Below are positions 18,882-28,161 of a stretch of 64,000 bases of DNA, piece after piece; the stretch's first letter is position 1; each line of letters opens with the position of its first letter. The stretch is from Phycisphaerae bacterium. Lineage in GTDB: Bacteria > Planctomycetota > Phycisphaerae > Sedimentisphaerales > UBA12454. The notes beneath the pieces were generated by a model. That model saw only the letters and a list, made by a program, of their open reading frames with translations, was not told the origin of the DNA and did not search any database. The stretch covers positions 186,001-250,000 of the forward strand of contig JBAZHC010000001.1 of assembly GCA_041652575.1 (NCBI GenBank). Direction: 5' to 3'. The position numbers were made by a program, and so were the translations under genes.

Positions 18882-20420
18882 ATGCCGGTTTCTTCGGTTT
18901 CCCAAACGAGCAGGAAGATGGATTTTCAGGTGTTTTTTATAATTGCTGTTTGTCTGTGCGCGATTAGCGGTTCTGTTTTTGCCGCCGGGCCGCAGATAGA
19001 CTGGACGGCAAGATATAACGGAACAGCAAACAGTCACGATTACGCGACAGATATGGCTATAGATTCGAACGGCTTTGTCTATGTGAGCGGCTACGCGAAA
19101 AACGTCAGCACGAATGAAGATTTTGTAACGATAAAATACACGCCGGACGGAAATACCGTCTGGACAAAAACATATAATCGTATAGGCGGAAGTCCCGATT
19201 ATTCTGAAGCGATAACGATTGACGCGAATTCAAATGTCGTAGTTGCCGGCCGCAGTAAATTACCAACGTCGCTGAACAATGACGGCGCAGTGATAAAATA
19301 CAATTCTTCCGGCACGCAGCTTTGGGTAAAGACATACAATTCTGCAGGCGACAGCGAAGACAGTTTTTCTGATGTTGTTACAGACGCCGGCGGTAACATT
19401 TATATATCCGGCACGGCAAACGGAGACGGCCTGATAATAAAATATACACCTAACGGCGACATAGCGTGGGTACGGACCTACAACGGAACCGGAAACGGCT
19501 ATGATGCCCTTTATAAACTTGTAATTGACAGCAACAGCGATATTTATGCCTGCGGCGAATCGACAGGAGCCGACACAGGACGGGATTGCCTGATAGTGAA
19601 ATATTCTTCGGCCGGCACTTTATTGTGGGCGCAAACTTATGACGGCCAGGATCATTTTTGGGACGGACTGGGAGCAATGGCGATTGATTCGGCCGGAAAT
19701 GTTTATGTTACAGGCTCAGTCGAGACGATATTCGATTCAAATTATGTAACAATGAAATATTCGCCGGCGGGGGGCAGACTCTGGACGGCATTTTATACCG
19801 GCACGGCAACGGGCTGGGATTATTCCTACGCAATCGCTGTCAGTTCGGACGGCAATGTTGTGGTAACGGGATACAGCGAAGGGGCAACCAGTGTCGACGC
19901 TGCTACTATAAAATATAATTCCGCGACAGGCGCACAGATTTGGGCAAGCAGATATAACGGCGCGGGCGATTCGACCGATTATGCCAATGCAATAGCAGCC
20001 GATAATTTCGGCAATGTTTATATCCACGGCACAAGCGTTGAGAGCGGCTCGGCAGATTATCTTACAATCTGCTATGACTCGAACGGCGTGAAAAACTGGA
20101 AGATGAATTATAATGCGAATTCACTGGCCGATATCGGCAGCGCACAAATAATTGTTGATAATAGTAATATGTATGTAACGGGCTACAGTATGGCCTCGAT
20201 AAATAATTACGATTACGCGACCATTAAATATACGATAACTAACCCATGTCCCGTACCGCCTGCGGGCGATTTAAACGGCGACTGTCAGGTAAACTTACTT
20301 GACCTTACAGTTTTTGCCGGCAGCTATACAGGCTGGGAAACAGATTATCCTGTGCTTAAAGATATAGCCGATACCTGGCTGGAGTGCGGCCTGGCAGAGC
20401 AGGGCGACTGCTGGCAGTAA
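18882..20420 (+). CDS. Secreted SBBP-type beta-propeller protein with dockerin
   Basis: 512 residues from the ATG at 18882, which has GGGGTGG just upstream. An internal hydrophobic signal segment is at about residues 16-35. About eight SBBP-like repeats follow and the protein ends with D-L-N-G-D-C-Q-V-N-L-L-D-L and a W-L-E-C motif, a dockerin-like calcium module. It is a paralog of the C-terminal half of the gene at 15249, with the peptidase and 80-residue repeats missing. The tandem arrangement with a copied promoter points to local duplication. Confidence 0.88.
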   Translation: MPVSSVSQTSRKMDFQVFFIIAVCLCAISGSVFAAGPQIDWTARYNGTANSHDYATDMAIDSNGFVYVSGYAKNVSTNEDFVTIKYTPDGNTVWTKTYNRIGGSPDYSEAITIDANSNVVVAGRSKLPTSLNNDGAVIKYNSSGTQLWVKTYNSAGDSEDSFSDVVTDAGGNIYISGTANGDGLIIKYTPNGDIAWVRTYNGTGNGYDALYKLVIDSNSDIYACGESTGADTGRDCLIVKYSSAGTLLWAQTYDGQDHFWDGLGAMAIDSAGNVYVTGSVETIFDSNYVTMKYSPAGGRLWTAFYTGTATGWDYSYAIAVSSDGNVVVTGYSEGATSVDAATIKYNSATGAQIWASRYNGAGDSTDYANAIAADNFGNVYIHGTSVESGSADYLTICYDSNGVKNWKMNYNANSLADIGSAQIIVDNSNMYVTGYSMASINNYDYATIKYTITNPCPVPPAGDLNGDCQVNLLDLTVFAGSYTGWETDYPVLKDIADTWLECGLAEQGDCWQ

Positions 20421-20513
20421 AAAACGGGAACACAGAACATAGAACACAGCATACAGAATTCTGAATTCTGATTTATACACATCATTTTCTACAATTTTTT
20501 TAGAGGATTTCCA

Positions 20514-22007
20514 ATGAACAGTATTATTCTATCTCCACATCGTGTTACAGAGGCAAACGGTTTTTACGAAACGCTCAAAAGAACAAGGCCGCGGACAAAA
20601 AATGACCTGAAAAATTATCTAAAAGTTTTTCTGGACCTTGATATAGGCGATGTGAAAATCTGTCCCGAACATAATACTCCGATGGATTATTTGTGGCACT
20701 GCTATAACAGCGATTTTGCCGGCAGCGCAAGCGGCGATTGCGTCGTCTGGGCAGGACGCGGCGGGGGGAAAACTCTTTTGGCCGCTGCCGCGACACTTTT
20801 AGACAGTATTTTCAAGCCCGGCTGTAAAACGAGAATACTTGCAGGCAGCGAAACGCAGGCGCAAAGGATGTACGATTATCTGCTTGGCTTTTTAAGAGAA
20901 GGGTTTGAGAATTTTCTTGCCGAACCGATACACAAAAACAAATGCTGCTTTCTGAATGGTTCGGATGTCGAGGTGCTGACGCAATCGGCAACAAGTGTGC
21001 GGGGCAGTCATATTCAGAAACTGCGATGCGATGAAGTGGAGCTGTTCGACAGGCAGATTTTCGAGGCGGCAAAATTCATTACCAAAAGCACAGACAAAAT
21101 AGTCGGTGCTATGGAAACCTTAAGCACAATGCATCAGCCCTTCGGAATTATGCACGACCTTGTCGGCAAGGCCGCCTCGGCCGGTGTTCCGATATTCAAA
21201 TGGTGCGTATGGGAAGTGATTGAAAACTGCAAAGACCGCTCGTGCAGTTGTTGTCCGCTAAACAGCGATTGTCACGGCAGGGCAAGAAAGGCAAACGGAT
21301 ATCTGAAAATCGATGATTGTTTAGCGCAGATGCGCAGAAGCAGCAGGGCGGCGTTTGAGTCTGAAATGCTGTGTCTGCGGCCGTCGCTGGAAAATGTAGT
21401 CTTTGCGGAGTTTGAGCCTGATATTCATATAGCGCCTGTCGAATATAATTCTGATTTGCCGCTGTATCGCGCGATTGACTTTGGCTTTGTCAATCCGTTC
21501 GTATGTCTCTGGATTCAGATTGATTCGCAGGGCACGGTGAGAATTATTGACGAATATATAAAAAGCAGAGAGACGGTCGATGCGCACGCAGATGAGATTA
21601 AAAACAGAACCCCTTACAGCGAGGATAAAGTTATCGCGACATTTTGCGACCCGGCAGGGGCGGGCGTTAATGACGTTACCGGCACAAGTCCCGTTTTCCA
21701 GCTGAGACAGGCCGGCGTGAAACTGCGTTACAGGAGAAGTTCTATTCTCGAAGGAATTGAACTTGTCAGAAGGTCTCTGCGCTCCGGCGACGGCAAAAGC
21801 AATTTGATAATAAGTCCCCGATGCGGGAGATTGATTGAGGCGATGCAGTGTTATCATTATCCGCCGACACATTCGACAAGCTCAGGGCAGGGCGGCTGTA
21901 ATGAACTGCCGCTGAAAGACGGGATTTACGACCATCCGATTGATGCGATGCGGTATTTCTTCGTGAATTACAATAATTCAAATCCCGCCAAAAACAGGAG
22001 ATATTAA
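20514..22007 (+). CDS. Phage-type terminase large subunit
   Basis: 497 residues. Walker A is G-R-G-G-G-K-T at residues 81-87 and Walker B is L-R-C-D-E-V-E-L. The C-terminal RNase H-like nuclease has the acidic positions A-I-D-F-G-F, F-C-D-P-A-G and D-H-P-I-D-A-M-R-Y, so both the motor and the nuclease look intact. It would package DNA into a capsid. No portal, protease or capsid gene is adjacent. A cysteine cluster (C-x6-C-x-C-C-x5-C) in the middle resembles a metal site. Residues near 459-465 (S-T-S-S-G-Q-G) are encoded by a short dispersed repeat. AGAGG lies 9 nt before the ATG. Confidence 0.87.
   Translation: MNSIILSPHRVTEANGFYETLKRTRPRTKNDLKNYLKVFLDLDIGDVKICPEHNTPMDYLWHCYNSDFAGSASGDCVVWAGRGGGKTLLAAAATLLDSIFKPGCKTRILAGSETQAQRMYDYLLGFLREGFENFLAEPIHKNKCCFLNGSDVEVLTQSATSVRGSHIQKLRCDEVELFDRQIFEAAKFITKSTDKIVGAMETLSTMHQPFGIMHDLVGKAASAGVPIFKWCVWEVIENCKDRSCSCCPLNSDCHGRARKANGYLKIDDCLAQMRRSSRAAFESEMLCLRPSLENVVFAEFEPDIHIAPVEYNSDLPLYRAIDFGFVNPFVCLWIQIDSQGTVRIIDEYIKSRETVDAHADEIKNRTPYSEDKVIATFCDPAGAGVNDVTGTSPVFQLRQAGVKLRYRRSSILEGIELVRRSLRSGDGKSNLIISPRCGRLIEAMQCYHYPPTHSTSSGQGGCNELPLKDGIYDHPIDAMRYFFVNYNNSNPAKNRRY
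21869..21893 (+). repeat. Short in-frame repeat encoding THSTSSGQ
   Basis: The string ACATTCGACAAGCTCAGGGC sits in the terminase gene and encodes T-H-S-T-S-S-G-Q, a serine-rich insert lacking the hydrophobic pattern around it. From memory this sequence type recurs in environmental bacterial genomes. Only one copy is seen here, so the repeat status is recalled rather than shown. Confidence 0.45.
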
Positions 22008-22070
22008 AGTTGCCGCCTATATTCTTCTTATTATAATGAAGTAAGATGATTTGCTTTAGGAGACTTGGCG

Positions 22071-23225
22071 ATGTGCGGGTTAAGACAATATATTTCATTT
22101 CTGTTTATTCTTAATATTTCTTCGATTGTATTCGCGCTTGGAACGGAGAACTTTGGCGATAATCCCATTGAATTGTCCCCGAACTGGCCTAATGGTTTAA
22201 AAACGATGACGGAGAGTCCGGGACTGGTTTATTCGAGGTGGGTCAATGGAGGCGAGTATTTCTGTTACAAAGGCGATGTGAATGCATTCAATGATGCCCT
22301 GAAAAAATTTGCTGATATAAACGCACCGGCACATAGGCTTATCATTGAATACGGTCATGGGCGGACAAAGTCTTTCGATGGCAAGGAAATAAAATTTGAC
22401 TGGAAACTTGATGTTGTTGGAGGTGTCAGCCGAAATATTCTGCTGAGAAAAGACCAAACAGATGCAAATCTTAGTCCGAAACTTACTTATTATCTGTGGC
22501 TTGATGAAGGCAAATTGGACGCCCTGATTTTACCTGAAAATATCGAAGTGACGGTTTCCGACCCTAATGCCAAAGACTTTCTTAGTTATCGTATTAAAGA
22601 AGCCCTTAAATGGCGAACTGCAAGACGCAAATGGCTCGAATTTGTAAATCCCTTTCTCGAAAAGCATCGCAAAAGATTGAAGCAGACATGGCCTGATGGC
22701 AAGGAACCGCCGATAAACGGATATGTTGAATTTCAAAGCCGATATGTGTCAAAATATCTGCCGGATTATAAAATCTATGTCATTGAGACAAATATAATCA
22801 GCGTTCCGGAACTTTTTGCAGTCTCGGCGGATGGAAATGTCATAGATATCACAGGACGTCATTATGTTGACAAGGAATTGTCCCGAAAAGAACCATTTTC
22901 AAAGTTCATCGTCAGCCGGGGAATTTTGATTTCAGATTTTAACAGTGCGATTGAAGTCGGGAAGTTTATTGAAGAACTAATATTCGCTCCGCAAAGGTGG
23001 AGTTATCTGCGGCAAAATTCGAATGATTTCAGAATATTCAAGGCGTGGATATTCTCCTGCCAAGGAACGGTAGATGACCCAAACTGGCAGTGGTATGCCG
23101 AAAAGCAGGAAACCGGCTGGATGGTCTCAAAAAGATATGTTGGTCCACCGGCTTCCATTATAATGCCTCCGAAATGGAATCTTGTTTGTGATGAAAAAGG
23201 TCAGATAATCGAGGTATCACACTGA
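22071..23225 (+). CDS. Secreted hypothetical protein
   Basis: 384 residues. TAGGAGA lies 7 nt before this ATG, so it is preferred over a TTG two codons upstream. An N-terminal signal peptide ends near F-A-L-G. The remainder is mixed alpha/beta and contains W-x-W-Y and many aromatic residues, but I recognise no family. It follows the terminase by 63 bp and could be read through from it, though a functional link is not apparent. Confidence 0.75.
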   Translation: MCGLRQYISFLFILNISSIVFALGTENFGDNPIELSPNWPNGLKTMTESPGLVYSRWVNGGEYFCYKGDVNAFNDALKKFADINAPAHRLIIEYGHGRTKSFDGKEIKFDWKLDVVGGVSRNILLRKDQTDANLSPKLTYYLWLDEGKLDALILPENIEVTVSDPNAKDFLSYRIKEALKWRTARRKWLEFVNPFLEKHRKRLKQTWPDGKEPPINGYVEFQSRYVSKYLPDYKIYVIETNIISVPELFAVSADGNVIDITGRHYVDKELSRKEPFSKFIVSRGILISDFNSAIEVGKFIEELIFAPQRWSYLRQNSNDFRIFKAWIFSCQGTVDDPNWQWYAEKQETGWMVSKRYVGPPASIIMPPKWNLVCDEKGQIIEVSH

Positions 23226-23351
23226 CAGATAGTTATGCTGAATTTCAAACCAACCGACAAACAAAAAAGGGTTGTTCTAACTCGCCATGGGAGGAGGGAA
23301 TTCTGGCTTATCTGAACAGCCTTTTTTTATTTATAAAATATTCCGGTTTAT

Positions 23352-24086
23352 TTATTTTCTTTTTCTCAGAAGTGCAATCGCCCCGATAGCTAAAAGACTT
23401 ATAGTTGCCGGTTCAGGAACTATTTCAAATGAGGCTGAGCCTGTCGCCAGTCCATTAGCGCTGAGAGAAAACCACCATTGCGACTGGATGCTTGATACAG
23501 TTCCCGGTATTTGCTGCCAGCCGGTTTCTTCGTAAGTCTGCATAGGTCCTGTGGCGGTGCCTACCAGATTGGCGAATACTCCGGTGCCGTTGTAGACTGC
23601 CCGGTAAGCCTTGGTTCCATATTCAAAATTTCCGATAACGGTATCGCCTCGATTTGGAACTACATAGGCATAAGCAAACGCGTCAGGATTTGTCATTGGG
23701 GCAAAACTGAGTACATCTGAAGTAAAGGAAAAGTACGTTTTTAAACTGCCGGCCGCGACCGCAAATCCTATTTCGATAATGGGGTCAGCCTTAACGGATA
23801 TATTTATTCCCGTAACTGTCGCCAATACTATTTCGGGATGATTGTTGGCTCTGATTTCGAATTGCTCCGACATCGGCAGGTACCAGGTATAAGTCGTATC
23901 CGGATTTGCGTAAACCGTATTCCAATCGATGCCGGTGTAGATAGGTACACTAGCCCACACTGTACCGGGATTCGAACTCTCCGCTTCAACATCAAGCATT
24001 AGTGTCACTGGAACAGCATACCCGTTGACGCTGATGAAAGCCAAAAACAGGCTGATTACCGTACATCTCTTCAATAACTTCTTCAT
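23352..24086 (-). CDS. Secreted PEP-CTERM protein
   Basis: 244 residues from the ATG at 24086, which has GGAGAAGCGAAG upstream (an ATG at 24107 is also in frame). Signal peptide M-K-K-L-L-K-R-C plus a hydrophobic core. The body is beta-rich without a recognised domain. The C-terminus V-P-E-P-A-T-I-S-L-L is followed by a hydrophobic stretch and R-K-R-K, a complete sorting signal. It is downstream of a LuxR-type regulator on the same strand. Confidence 0.87.
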   Translation of the reverse strand: MKKLLKRCTVISLFLAFISVNGYAVPVTLMLDVEAESSNPGTVWASVPIYTGIDWNTVYANPDTTYTWYLPMSEQFEIRANNHPEIVLATVTGINISVKADPIIEIGFAVAAGSLKTYFSFTSDVLSFAPMTNPDAFAYAYVVPNRGDTVIGNFEYGTKAYRAVYNGTGVFANLVGTATGPMQTYEETGWQQIPGTVSSIQSQWWFSLSANGLATGSASFEIVPEPATISLLAIGAIALLRKRK

Positions 24087-24199
24087 CTTCGCTTCTCCAA
24101 TCCCCAAAAAATACTTTATACTTCTACCTCTTCATCCATACAATTTCACTAACTATTATCACCCTTATAATTATGATTGTTATTTAGTTTTTGCACAAT

Positions 24200-24517
24200 T
24201 CAGTAATTATGATGTAGTTGTTTATGATGATAGGCCTTAGTTTCGCGGCCATGCCGAAAATAGTTGATAATGTAAAGGATAAGTTCGCTGCGGTCCTGTG
24301 TGTTAAATTTTTCGAAAAGCCGTCCAAGGTGCGTGCGAACCGTTGGCAGGGCTATTCCCATGTCCTGGGCAATCTGTTTATCGCTTTTGCCCTGAAAAAG
24401 ATGCTGAATAATCTGGCTTTGTCTTGGAGGTAATGAAAGTTCCTCAACAAGTTTTTCCCACTCCTTTTCGTCGAAAATTTGCATATCCTGTGTAAAAGTC
24501 ATTTTTACACACCCCAT
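24200..24517 (-). CDS. Single-domain LuxR-type DNA-binding regulator
   Basis: 105 residues. The C-terminal two thirds are a LuxR/GerE helix-turn-helix: L-P-P-R-Q-S-Q-I-I-Q-H-L, G-K-S-D-K-Q-I-A-Q-D-M-G and T-V-R-T-H-L-G-R-L-F. There is no receiver, PAS or ligand domain, so its activity must be set by expression level or a partner. An ATG at 24502 is an alternative start. It lies between PEP-CTERM genes and a second LuxR-family gene and may control this secretome cluster; that is inference from position. Confidence 0.85.
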   Translation of the reverse strand: MGCVKMTFTQDMQIFDEKEWEKLVEELSLPPRQSQIIQHLFQGKSDKQIAQDMGIALPTVRTHLGRLFEKFNTQDRSELILYIINYFRHGRETKAYHHKQLHHNY

Positions 24518-24826
24518 TCAACCCTAAACACAAAGATTTAAGCGTTTTTGACTGCATCAGTCAAGGTTTCTGATGTAATCTGTTTTAATTTACGGGAAAT
24601 TACGATTTCCCTTCTTCAAAAGTCAGTACCTCTTCTTCCCGTCACAGCAGCACCGGCATGCTTCTTCTCTAAATTTTTATCTCTCTTTAGAACTGAATTG
24701 TAGGAAGGCATCTAAAACATTACAATTGTGGTAAATACGGGGATTAAATATAAAGCTTGTTTTTTTGCCTAAAAGCGATGTTTCATAGAGATATTTTTTA
24801 TTAAAAATGAAGAAAAACCGTTTTTT
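24518..24826. other. Intergenic leader with hairpin
   Basis: 309 bp between the two regulators, both on the minus strand. It holds a perfect 7-bp-stem hairpin, GGGAAAT-TACG-ATTTCCC (24594-24611), in what would be the leader of the small LuxR gene. The rest is AT-rich with no ORF seen. The hairpin could be an operator or attenuator. Confidence 0.4.
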
Positions 24827-25828
24827 CTAAATTTTTCCTGGTGCGATTCCGGAGTCTATCGCTTTTTTTGTCAGTTCAACGAGATTATGAGCGTCCAGCT
24901 TTTGCATGATATGCGCCCTGTGGTCTTCGATAGTCCTGATGGAGCGTTTTAATTGAAAGGCGATTTCCTTGTTGCTTTTGCCCTGCATTACCAATTCGAG
25001 TATTTTGTTTTCAGTTGGTGTTAATATTTTAGAGGCGGTAATATCCCATATGGCGCCTTCGAGATAGCCTTTTTCAGGATACATCCGCACTGAAATCTTT
25101 ATCCATAGTACGGAGCCATCTACTCTCCAGGTTTCCAGCTCGAAGTCGTCAACCTGCTCTTTTTCTTTCAGCAGCTTCATTAGTTCATCCCTGCGCCGAG
25201 GGTCTGCATAAGATTTTGATGCGTAATGTTTTGCCAGACATTGCTCCTTGTTTTCATAACCCAGGAGTTTCACCAGAGTTTCATTGCATTCAATCAATTT
25301 GCCATCGCCGATTCGTACCCTGTACAGCGCCACCCGAGCGTTATCATATAGAGACTTGTAATCCTCCAATGACGACCCTAAGTTTTGCTGCAGTAATTTT
25401 ATTTCCGTGATATCCCGAATGTTTCCGACGACCGCTTCGATTTTGCCGTTGGCGCCGGTTATAAAATTCCTGTTAACGCTAAACCAGACCCAATGACCTT
25501 TTTTGTGTTTAAATCTCTGTTCTATGTAACCGGCAAAATTGCTCGGCGGAAGTTTATCCGCTAATACCTCCATAATTTTTTTTTCAACCGTCCGATGGTC
25601 GTCGGGATGTACTCTTTTACTTATCCCTTCCATGCCCATTTCTATTATTTCTTCAGGCGTGAAACCGCTGATTTCAGTTGTAGCAGAACTTACATATTCG
25701 AATTTACCTGTTTTTGCATTCATCAGATAAAATATTATATCTTTGGAGTTTTCAAGGAGATGCAAATAGTAATCGCTTGATTTGTCAGAGAAAGAACCTT
25801 CTCTGTCGTCCGAATAATTCTTGCCCAT
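24827..25828 (-). CDS. PAS-PAS-LuxR transcriptional regulator
   Basis: 333 residues from ATG 25828, preceded by AGGAGAGAT (the frame is open to 25906). A first PAS domain with a PAC motif (K-K-G-H-W-V-W-F-S-V-N-R and V-G-N-I-R-D-I-T) lies at about residues 25-145. A second PAS/PAC follows, with L-G-Y-E-N-K-E-Q-C and V-L-W-I-K-I-S. A C-terminal LuxR helix-turn-helix comes last, L-T-P-T-E-N-K-I-L-E-L and I-R-T-I-E-D-H-R-A-H. No histidine kinase or receiver domain is present, so it is probably a one-component sensor whose PAS ligand is unknown. Confidence 0.9.
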   Translation of the reverse strand: MGKNYSDDREGSFSDKSSDYYLHLLENSKDIIFYLMNAKTGKFEYVSSATTEISGFTPEEIIEMGMEGISKRVHPDDHRTVEKKIMEVLADKLPPSNFAGYIEQRFKHKKGHWVWFSVNRNFITGANGKIEAVVGNIRDITEIKLLQQNLGSSLEDYKSLYDNARVALYRVRIGDGKLIECNETLVKLLGYENKEQCLAKHYASKSYADPRRRDELMKLLKEKEQVDDFELETWRVDGSVLWIKISVRMYPEKGYLEGAIWDITASKILTPTENKILELVMQGKSNKEIAFQLKRSIRTIEDHRAHIMQKLDAHNLVELTKKAIDSGIAPGKI

Positions 25829-25974
25829 ACCGGCTATCTCTCCTATCCTGATATACAGAACCACAACTGTTATTTCAATGTAATCAGGATAGATGTATTT
25901 TCGCAAAATTCAATGGAAAACAAAAATAAAATATCACAGCTCGAATTCTGCCGGGAGCTGGAAATATTAAATAT

Positions 25975-27279
25975 TTACCAGCAGGCGGATTGAGGGACAA
26001 GATTGCATTTTAACCAGTTTTCCGCCATCATCGCAAAGTCGATAAAGTTAACTCTGCAGTCGCCGTCCAAATCGCCAACCAGCGGTTCAGAACAGTTTAT
26101 ATTTGTAATAACAGTAAGTCCTGTCCAATCGCCGGGATTTGTAATTCTTGCAAATCCGCAGAAGCTGCCGTCAAAGCCTAAAGTGCCGACCTGAGTATAA
26201 ACGCCGTTCGGCTCGCCTCTCATCTCGCTCCAGTTATTTGATGTTCCGCCGGTAGATAATCCGCCGTAATAATAATTACCGTTTGAACCCTGCACCGCAT
26301 CTACCATTACCGGCTCATGCGAAGCTATGACATAATATGTGTAATTACCGCTGACAGTAATTGACTTGCCGTTTGTGCTTTCGCCGAGCTTTACATAATC
26401 ATACTGGTCGATGTTGTGATAATACTCCCACCACTGCGGATAGGCCTGGTAATCCGTATCGCCTGCCCATACTTCGTAAGCCGTCCACGGCGTATCGACG
26501 GCAAAGGAGATAGTTTTGCATCTGCTCTTGCCTATGCAGGCTTCTATGCCGTCGTCATTTACAATATCATAGTATCTATCAAAATACAATTCAGCCTCCC
26601 AGTAACCGGCGGCGATAGTATGCGGCCCATAGCTTGTCTGGTTTTTGGGTGTGGGTAAGTTGGATTCAATCTCGTAACCGGTTGCCAAATTTTCAAGACA
26701 GGGCCACAGTGAGCCGGTATTAGCGTCTGTGCATTGCTGCCAAAGCAATGTTACCGGAGACGATATGCTGCTTCGGTATTGCGGATAGATAAATTCAGGC
26801 TCCTGCATCGGCTGCGGTATAGGATTGTTGGTTTCCGGCACAAGAAACCGCACAGTAGTTGTTTCGTTTGTATCGTCGATATAATAGAAGTTGAAAGTAT
26901 ATGTGCCGTTGCCAAATCTGTCCAGGTCGTTATAATCATCATTATTATCCGAATTATATTCCCAGTTCCAGTTGCCTGAATCGTCATCGAATTCTCTGGT
27001 TGTCCATACCTGATTAACATCGTCCCAGTTGTCCTCCAGATTTGGAATCTGGTAAGTGTTTCCGGCAGGCGTAAGAAACTCAATCAGCTCGACGGTATCA
27101 TCTGTTTGCACTTCAATATAAAAGCCGTAATTGATATCGTTGTCATCGAGCGGATTTGTATATTCGATCTCATACCACATATCAAATAAATAAACATGGT
27201 CTTCGACTGCCGCTAAGGTGTTTGCCGCAAAAAGGAAAAGACCTGCAAAAACAAGAACTCCGCTAATATTCTTCACCAT
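25975..27279 (-). CDS. Secreted protein with C-terminal dockerin
   Basis: 434 residues. Signal peptide at residues 1-23. The body is rich in D, N, Y and W and resembles extracellular beta domains. It closes with G-D-L-D-G-D-C-R-V-N-F-I-D-F-A-M-M-A-E-N-W-L, a dockerin-type calcium-binding half-repeat, and a final cysteine pair. CAGGAGGAATA precedes the ATG. The D/N-rich stretch around residues 85-110 may bind calcium. Confidence 0.85.
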   Translation of the reverse strand: MVKNISGVLVFAGLFLFAANTLAAVEDHVYLFDMWYEIEYTNPLDDNDINYGFYIEVQTDDTVELIEFLTPAGNTYQIPNLEDNWDDVNQVWTTREFDDDSGNWNWEYNSDNNDDYNDLDRFGNGTYTFNFYYIDDTNETTTVRFLVPETNNPIPQPMQEPEFIYPQYRSSISSPVTLLWQQCTDANTGSLWPCLENLATGYEIESNLPTPKNQTSYGPHTIAAGYWEAELYFDRYYDIVNDDGIEACIGKSRCKTISFAVDTPWTAYEVWAGDTDYQAYPQWWEYYHNIDQYDYVKLGESTNGKSITVSGNYTYYVIASHEPVMVDAVQGSNGNYYYGGLSTGGTSNNWSEMRGEPNGVYTQVGTLGFDGSFCGFARITNPGDWTGLTVITNINCSEPLVGDLDGDCRVNFIDFAMMAENWLKCNLVPQSACW

Positions 27280-27344
27280 TATTCCTCCTGTGATAAAGCT
27301 GAAAATACGGGTCGGATTATACCATATTTTCAGCTTATTTCAAC

Positions 27345-27379
27345 AAAAAAAAGGCCGTGAAAAATTTCACAGCCTTTTT
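27345..27379 (-). terminator. Rho-independent terminator
   Basis: A long stem of AAAAAGGCcGTGAAA against TTTCACaGCCTTTTT with a 2-nt apical gap, followed on the minus strand by a T run. It ends the 27403 gene. Confidence 0.75.
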
Positions 27380-27402
27380 ATTTATAAAGCATTTTGGTCT
27401 AA

Positions 27403-28122
27403 TTATTTTCTTTTTCTAAGCAGTAAACCGCCTATTACAAGCAGGCTCATAGTCGCCGGTTCTGGAACAAGAGTAACCCCCAAAACACTGCCTGAACCTA
27501 TATCGCCTGCGGCACCAGTGAAAGTGTAGCTCAGCACCTCACAATTCAGGTTGCCATCGAATAACTCCACATTATTTACAGGAGGGTCACCGACAAACGG
27601 CCTGTATGTTCCTGTGGGAACTACCACAAGTTGATTTCCAACAATATCGCCGGCAAGTATCGTCTGATGCCATGCCGTGAGAGTCCACTTGATATCAGTG
27701 CCGCCGACAGTCTCTTTCAGACCAGCGTATTCATAAATAATCAGCCCTCCCTCAAGGTTGATATTTAAAACATACTCTTCATTGTCACTGTAGTTTTTCG
27801 TCCAGGTACCATTAGTGTGGCCAGGCGGGAAGGCTGCGTTTGCAGGGTATAAATAGGTGTTAAGGTTGGCAATATCCTTATCGAGAATACCCGCCTGATA
27901 CTCCAGGTTGATCTGGAAATCCTCTGTTATCGCATATCCGCTGATTTCATAACTTGTTCCAGCGCGAACCGTTGTCCAATTACCAAGTGTCAGACCTGTC
28001 GAGGCAACATAGAACGTCTCGTCTCTGACTGTAGTCGCGCCGCTCCACTCATCGGCCTGCACTGCACCGGCCACAAGCAGGCACAACAAAGCAGCCGTAC
28101 AAATAATTGTTTTTTTTCTCAT
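27403..28122 (-). CDS. Secreted PEP-CTERM protein
   Basis: 239 residues. Signal peptide at residues 1-23 (ends V-Q-A-D). The body is beta-rich with no recognised domain. The C-terminus V-P-E-P-A-T-M-S-L-L plus hydrophobic stretch and L-R-K-R-K is a complete sorting signal. AAGGAG precedes the ATG by 8 nt. It is the last of three consecutive PEP-CTERM genes on the minus strand and is followed by a terminator. Confidence 0.88.
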   Translation of the reverse strand: MRKKTIICTAALLCLLVAGAVQADEWSGATTVRDETFYVASTGLTLGNWTTVRAGTSYEISGYAITEDFQINLEYQAGILDKDIANLNTYLYPANAAFPPGHTNGTWTKNYSDNEEYVLNINLEGGLIIYEYAGLKETVGGTDIKWTLTAWHQTILAGDIVGNQLVVVPTGTYRPFVGDPPVNNVELFDGNLNCEVLSYTFTGAAGDIGSGSVLGVTLVPEPATMSLLVIGGLLLRKRK

Positions 28123-28161
28123 TTTGTTTTCTCCTTGTTCAAAATTCCTTTATACTTTTGT

